From Amycolatopsis balhimycina FH 1894 (lineage in GTDB: Bacteria > Actinomycetota > Actinomycetes > Mycobacteriales > Pseudonocardiaceae): 64,000 bases of DNA. Below, piece by piece: positions 60,683 to 64,000 of this stretch. Below the pieces are notes generated by a model. That model saw only the letters and a list, made by a program, of their open reading frames with translations, was not told where the DNA came from and did not search any database. The position numbers and the translations under genes were made by a program. Within the stretch, counting starts at the first letter, position 1, and each line of letters starts with the position of its first letter. Location of the stretch: NCBI RefSeq assembly GCF_000384295.1, contig NZ_KB913037.1, forward strand, positions 5,576,822 to 5,640,821, read 5' to 3'.

Positions 60683-62350
60683 ATGCGCGGGCACGCCGAT
60701 CGGCTGCTGATCAGGGCGACCGGTCTCGATCGCCTCCGGCTGGCCGCCGTCGTGGCCGCCGCGCTGGTCGCCACCGCGGCCGGCCTGTTCCTCCCCGGCG
60801 CGCTCGCGGCCGCGGTGGACGCCGTGGTCGCGGGCCGTCCGAGCGGACGCGAAGTCTCCTCGCTGCTGCTCGCCGGCGGCGCGGAGATCGCCGCCGACGT
60901 CGTGGGCGGGATCCTGACCACCCGCGTGACCGCGACGGCATCCGCCTGGTTGCGCCGCACCGTTTTCGGCAAGCTCCTGGCCCTGGGCACCCGCTCGCAC
61001 TTCGCCGAGGGCGACGCGATCAGCCGCCTCACCGGCGACTGCACCGGCGCCGGCGGCATCGTCACGATCATCATCCAGTGCGGCTCGACGCTGGTGATCT
61101 CGTCCGGCGCCGTCGCGCTGCTCGCTCTGCTGGACTGGCGGCTGGCGCTGGTGTTCCTGGGCAGCATCCCGTTCGCCTTGCTGCTCGCCCGCAGCCACCT
61201 CCGCCGCACCGCCGACGACGTCCTCACCTACCAGCGGGTTTCCGGCGAAATCGCGGCCAGGATGGTCGACGCGGTCGCCGGCCTCCGCACGATCGCCGCG
61301 TCCGGCACGGCCGAACGCGAAGCCGAGCGCGTCCTGCGCCCGCTGCCGAAGCTGACGCTCGCCGGTCGCGGCTTGTGGCGCACCCAAGCCCGGATGGTCT
61401 GGCGCGCCGGCCTGCTGACGCCGGCGGTCGAGCTGTCCGTGCTGGCCGCGGCCGGCTTCGGCGTCCTCGAGGGCCGGCTGAGCGTCGGCGATGTCGTCGC
61501 CACCCTCGGCTACGTCGCGCTCGGCCTCGGCCTGGTCACCCAGATTCCGCTGCTCACCATGCTGTCCCGGGCGCGCGGCTGCGCCGAACGGCTCGCCGAG
61601 GTACTCGACCGGCCCGAACCCATGCCCGGCAAGCTCCCGCTCCTGCCCGGCGACGGCACGGTGGAGCTCCGCCACGTCGGCATCACCGGCGCGCTGACGG
61701 AAGTCGACCTGTGCGTCGACGGTGGCACCTTCGTCGCAGTCGTCGGCCGGTCCGGCGCCGGGAAGTCGGCGCTGGCCGGCGTACTCGGCGGCCTGATCAC
61801 GCCCGACGAAGGCCAGGTTCTCCTCGACGGTCGTCCGCTCGACCAGATCCGTCCCGAGGAACTGCGCGCGGCGTTCGGCTACGCCTTCGAACGGCCCGCC
61901 CTTCTCGGCGCAACGGTCGTCGAAGCGGTCGGCTACGGCTCGTGGGCCGGCGAATCCGCCGTCCGCAGCGCGTGCCGGACCGCTCAGGTCGACGAAGTCG
62001 TCGTCCGGCTTCCCGAGGGCTACCGCACTCCGTTGACCGAGACGCCGCTTTCGGGCGGCGAAGCCCAGCGGCTCGGGCTCGCCCGGGCAATCGTGCGCAA
62101 CCCGCGCGTCCTGATCTTCGACGACGCCACGGCCAGTCTGGACACGGTCACCGAAGCAGCGGTCGAGCGAGCCGTGGCGGGCGCCATGCCGGGTCGCACG
62201 CGCGTCGTCGTGACGCACCGGGTGAGCACAGCGGCTCGTGCGGACCTGGTGGTCTGGCTCGAGGACGGCCGGATCCGCGCGGTCGCCCCCCACACCGCAC
62301 TCTGGCAAGAGCCGGGTTTCCGGGGTGTCTTCACGGAGGACGACCAGTGA
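60683..62350 (+). CDS. ABC transporter with fused membrane and ATPase domains (RamA/AmfB-like)
   Basis: A 555-residue half-transporter. Six hydrophobic segments span about residues 15-300 (RLAAVVAAALVATAAGLFLPGALAAAVD; IIIQCGSTLVISSGAVALLALL; LALVFLGSIPFALLLAR). The ATPase has Walker A VVGRSGAGKSALAG near 355, signature TPLSGGEAQRLGLARAI near 455 and Walker B RVLIFDDATASLD. No peptidase C39 domain is present, so leader removal must be done elsewhere. The ATG at 60683 follows GAAGGAGTGAG. It is coupled to the second half-transporter by a GTGA overlap; together they should export the lanthipeptide. Confidence 0.88.
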   Translation: MRGHADRLLIRATGLDRLRLAAVVAAALVATAAGLFLPGALAAAVDAVVAGRPSGREVSSLLLAGGAEIAADVVGGILTTRVTATASAWLRRTVFGKLLALGTRSHFAEGDAISRLTGDCTGAGGIVTIIIQCGSTLVISSGAVALLALLDWRLALVFLGSIPFALLLARSHLRRTADDVLTYQRVSGEIAARMVDAVAGLRTIAASGTAEREAERVLRPLPKLTLAGRGLWRTQARMVWRAGLLTPAVELSVLAAAGFGVLEGRLSVGDVVATLGYVALGLGLVTQIPLLTMLSRARGCAERLAEVLDRPEPMPGKLPLLPGDGTVELRHVGITGALTEVDLCVDGGTFVAVVGRSGAGKSALAGVLGGLITPDEGQVLLDGRPLDQIRPEELRAAFGYAFERPALLGATVVEAVGYGSWAGESAVRSACRTAQVDEVVVRLPEGYRTPLTETPLSGGEAQRLGLARAIVRNPRVLIFDDATASLDTVTEAAVERAVAGAMPGRTRVVVTHRVSTAARADLVVWLEDGRIRAVAPHTALWQEPGFRGVFTEDDQ

Positions 62351-64000
62351 GCCTGCGCCGCTTGTACTGGTCCGCGCTCGCCGGGCAGTGGCGTGGCGGT
62401 GCCGTGCTGCTCCTGTGTTCGCTGCTCGAAGGCGTACCGGCTTTCTTCTCGGGGCGGCTCGTCGAGCAGTCCGTGGACCGAGGTTTCGCAGTCGGCGACC
62501 CCGCGGCCGGGCTCGGCTGGCTCGCGTTGTTCGGCCTGGCTGCCGTGCTCGGCGCGTTCGGTGCCCGGATGGTGTGGCACCAGCTCGGCAAGGTCGTCGA
62601 ACCCCTGCGCGACGCCTTGGTGACGGCGGTCGTCCGCGGCGTGCTGCACAACGAGTCCCCGCCGCGCAACCAGCCGGACTCCAGCGGAGTCGCCCGGATC
62701 ACGCAGCACGTCGAGGTGGTCCGCGACGCGACCGCCGGCTTGCTGGTGCAGGCCCGCGGCATGCTGGTGACGACGACCGCCGCGCTCGCCGGCCTCTTGA
62801 CCGTCGCCGGCGCTCTCGTGGTGCCGGTTGCCGTGCCGGTGATCTCCGCGCTGATCACCTTTGCCTGCCTCCTGCCCTCGCTCGCCCGTCGTCAGCGCGT
62901 GCTGGCACTGGCCGACGAGCAGACGGCTGCGACGGCCGGTGCTTCTCTGGCCGGGATGCGCGACATCGTGGCGTGCGGTGCCGAGCCGATCGCCGCACTG
63001 GCGATGGACGACGCGGTCGACGCCCAGGGGGACGCCGCCATCCGCGTGGCGCGCTCAAGTGCCCTCCGCGCGCTGGTCGTCTCGCTCGGGGGGTTCGCCC
63101 CGTTGCTTCTCGCGCTGGCGTTGGCCCCAGCGCTGGTGGGCCGCGGCGAGCTGACTGCGGGGGCCGCCCTCGGCGCGCTGGTCTACCTGGCCACGACGAT
63201 GCAACCGGCGCTGCGCGGCCTAGCGGCCACGGCCGGCACTGTCGTCCTGCGCCTGCTGGTCGCGCTCCGCCGGCTGGCGGAAACGGCCGAGCTGCCCGAC
63301 GTTGCCGATGGGACGGCGACCCCGCGCGGCACCGACGTCCGGGTGCATGGGCTGACGTTCGGTTGGGGCGCGGCGGCCGAACCTGTGGTCCGCGAGCTGG
63401 ACCTGGCGCTGCGGCCCGGTGAGCCCCTCGCCGTCGTCGGGCCGAGTGGCATTGGCAAGTCGACATTGGCCGGCTTGCTCACCGGGATGCTCACGCCGCA
63501 GGCAGGCCGGGTACTGCTGGGCGGCGTCCCGGTCCGGGACGTGCCCGCGGCGCTCCGGCACGAGCTCGTGGCGCTGATCCCGCAAGAGGCGTACATCTTC
63601 GCGGGAACGGTACGGGACAACGTGAGCATGTTCGCCCCGTCCGCTTCGGACGACGCATTGTCGGCCGCCGTGGACGCGGTGGGCGCGGGCGCGTTGCTGG
63701 AGCGCCTGGGCGGACTCGACGCCGAGGTCGGTCACGGCGGCGAAGGTCTCTCCGCGGGCGAAGCGCAGTTGCTCGCGTTGGCCAGGGTGTACGCCGGTTC
63801 GGCGCAACTAGTGGTTCTCGATGAAGCGACCTCCCATCTCGACCCGGTGTCGGAAGCCCGTGCGGAGCGGGCCTTTGCCGCGCGGGGTGGTGTTCTCGTC
63901 GTAATCGCGCACCGGTTGTCTTCGGCCTTGCGCGCGGATCGTGTGCTCGTCATGGACGGCCGCGAGACCGCGTTGGGCAGCCACGCCGACCTCCTGGCCG
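62347..64000 (+). CDS. second ABC half-transporter (RamB/AmfA-like), 3'-truncated by window edge
   Basis: A GTG start at 62347 overlaps the stop of the preceding transporter as GTGA. About 551 residues are in view and no stop is reached. The membrane domain covers about residues 15-300 (AVLLLCSLLEGVPAFFSGRL at the beginning; GMLVTTTAALAGLLTVAGAL in the middle). The ATPase shows Walker A VVGPSGIGKSTLAGLL near 368, the signature EGLSAGEAQLLALARVY (SAGEA in place of SGGQ) and Walker B QLVVLDEATSHLD, followed by the H-loop VIAHRLSSAL. It should form a heterodimer with the first half-transporter. It also lacks a peptidase domain. Confidence 0.87.
   Translation, partial: MSLRRLYWSALAGQWRGGAVLLLCSLLEGVPAFFSGRLVEQSVDRGFAVGDPAAGLGWLALFGLAAVLGAFGARMVWHQLGKVVEPLRDALVTAVVRGVLHNESPPRNQPDSSGVARITQHVEVVRDATAGLLVQARGMLVTTTAALAGLLTVAGALVVPVAVPVISALITFACLLPSLARRQRVLALADEQTAATAGASLAGMRDIVACGAEPIAALAMDDAVDAQGDAAIRVARSSALRALVVSLGGFAPLLLALALAPALVGRGELTAGAALGALVYLATTMQPALRGLAATAGTVVLRLLVALRRLAETAELPDVADGTATPRGTDVRVHGLTFGWGAAAEPVVRELDLALRPGEPLAVVGPSGIGKSTLAGLLTGMLTPQAGRVLLGGVPVRDVPAALRHELVALIPQEAYIFAGTVRDNVSMFAPSASDDALSAAVDAVGAGALLERLGGLDAEVGHGGEGLSAGEAQLLALARVYAGSAQLVVLDEATSHLDPVSEARAERAFAARGGVLVVIAHRLSSALRADRVLVMDGRETALGSHADLLA

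Overview
The window is high-GC actinobacterial DNA with strong GC3 bias, GTG and TTG starts, many 4-base ATGA/GTGA gene overlaps, WhiB, SigF and FUSC family genes, and a SapB-type lanthipeptide locus. The gene content and codon style fit Amycolatopsis or a close Pseudonocardiales relative. That assignment is inferred from content, not from a marker gene.

Bases 1-31.3 kb are chromosomal. They open with a partial MarR gene and a stress-sigma block: an ATPase, a SigF-type sigma factor and its RsbW-like anti-sigma factor, transcribed divergently from a WhiB3/WhiD-like gene, with a STAS antagonist nearby. The two divergent units appear to share mirrored SigF-type promoters. Then come mostly metabolic, membrane and regulatory genes: a TetR/SnoaL-like pair, an ABC exporter with its regulator, an ECF-like sigma gene with a one-base frameshift followed by a conserved partner, a FUSC protein, prephenate dehydrogenase, a 2,4-dienoyl-CoA reductase with a PadR regulator, a patatin, esterases, a beta-lactamase-like protein, secreted lipoproteins and a PcaB-like lyase.

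Bases 31.33-49.16 kb form an integrated genomic island. The 3' end of an intact tRNA-Lys(UUU) gene is repeated (32 bp identical) at 49129-49160. The island holds a truncated tyrosine integrase fused to a decayed DUF3375 (Wadjet JetA-like) gene, a complete type I restriction-modification operon with a YgjP-like metallopeptidase, a type VII secretion-linked polymorphic toxin (toxin-28 domain) with a WXG-like partner and a CdiI-type immunity protein, and a three-gene set of unknown function. That set has one protein with features of tRNA-guanine transglycosylases and is controlled from a perfect 17-bp inverted repeat. An IS1182-family element lies near the right end. With the integrase truncated, the island looks immobile by itself.

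Bases 49.5-64 kb return to the chromosome and look like a cell-surface and development region. They contain a membrane GT2 glycosyltransferase, a 53-residue protein with an LAxTG sortase signal, and a 1176-residue secreted protein made of about 18 chaplin-like repeats. After a histidine phosphatase, an S1 protease and two small membrane proteins comes a class III lanthipeptide cluster: LanKC synthetase, a 47-residue SapB/AmfS-like precursor, an attenuator hairpin and two ABC half-transporters, the second running off the window. In Streptomyces, chaplins and SapB act together on the surface of aerial hyphae, so the proximity of chaplin-like and SapB-like genes is the most suggestive biological theme here, together with the unknown island triad.
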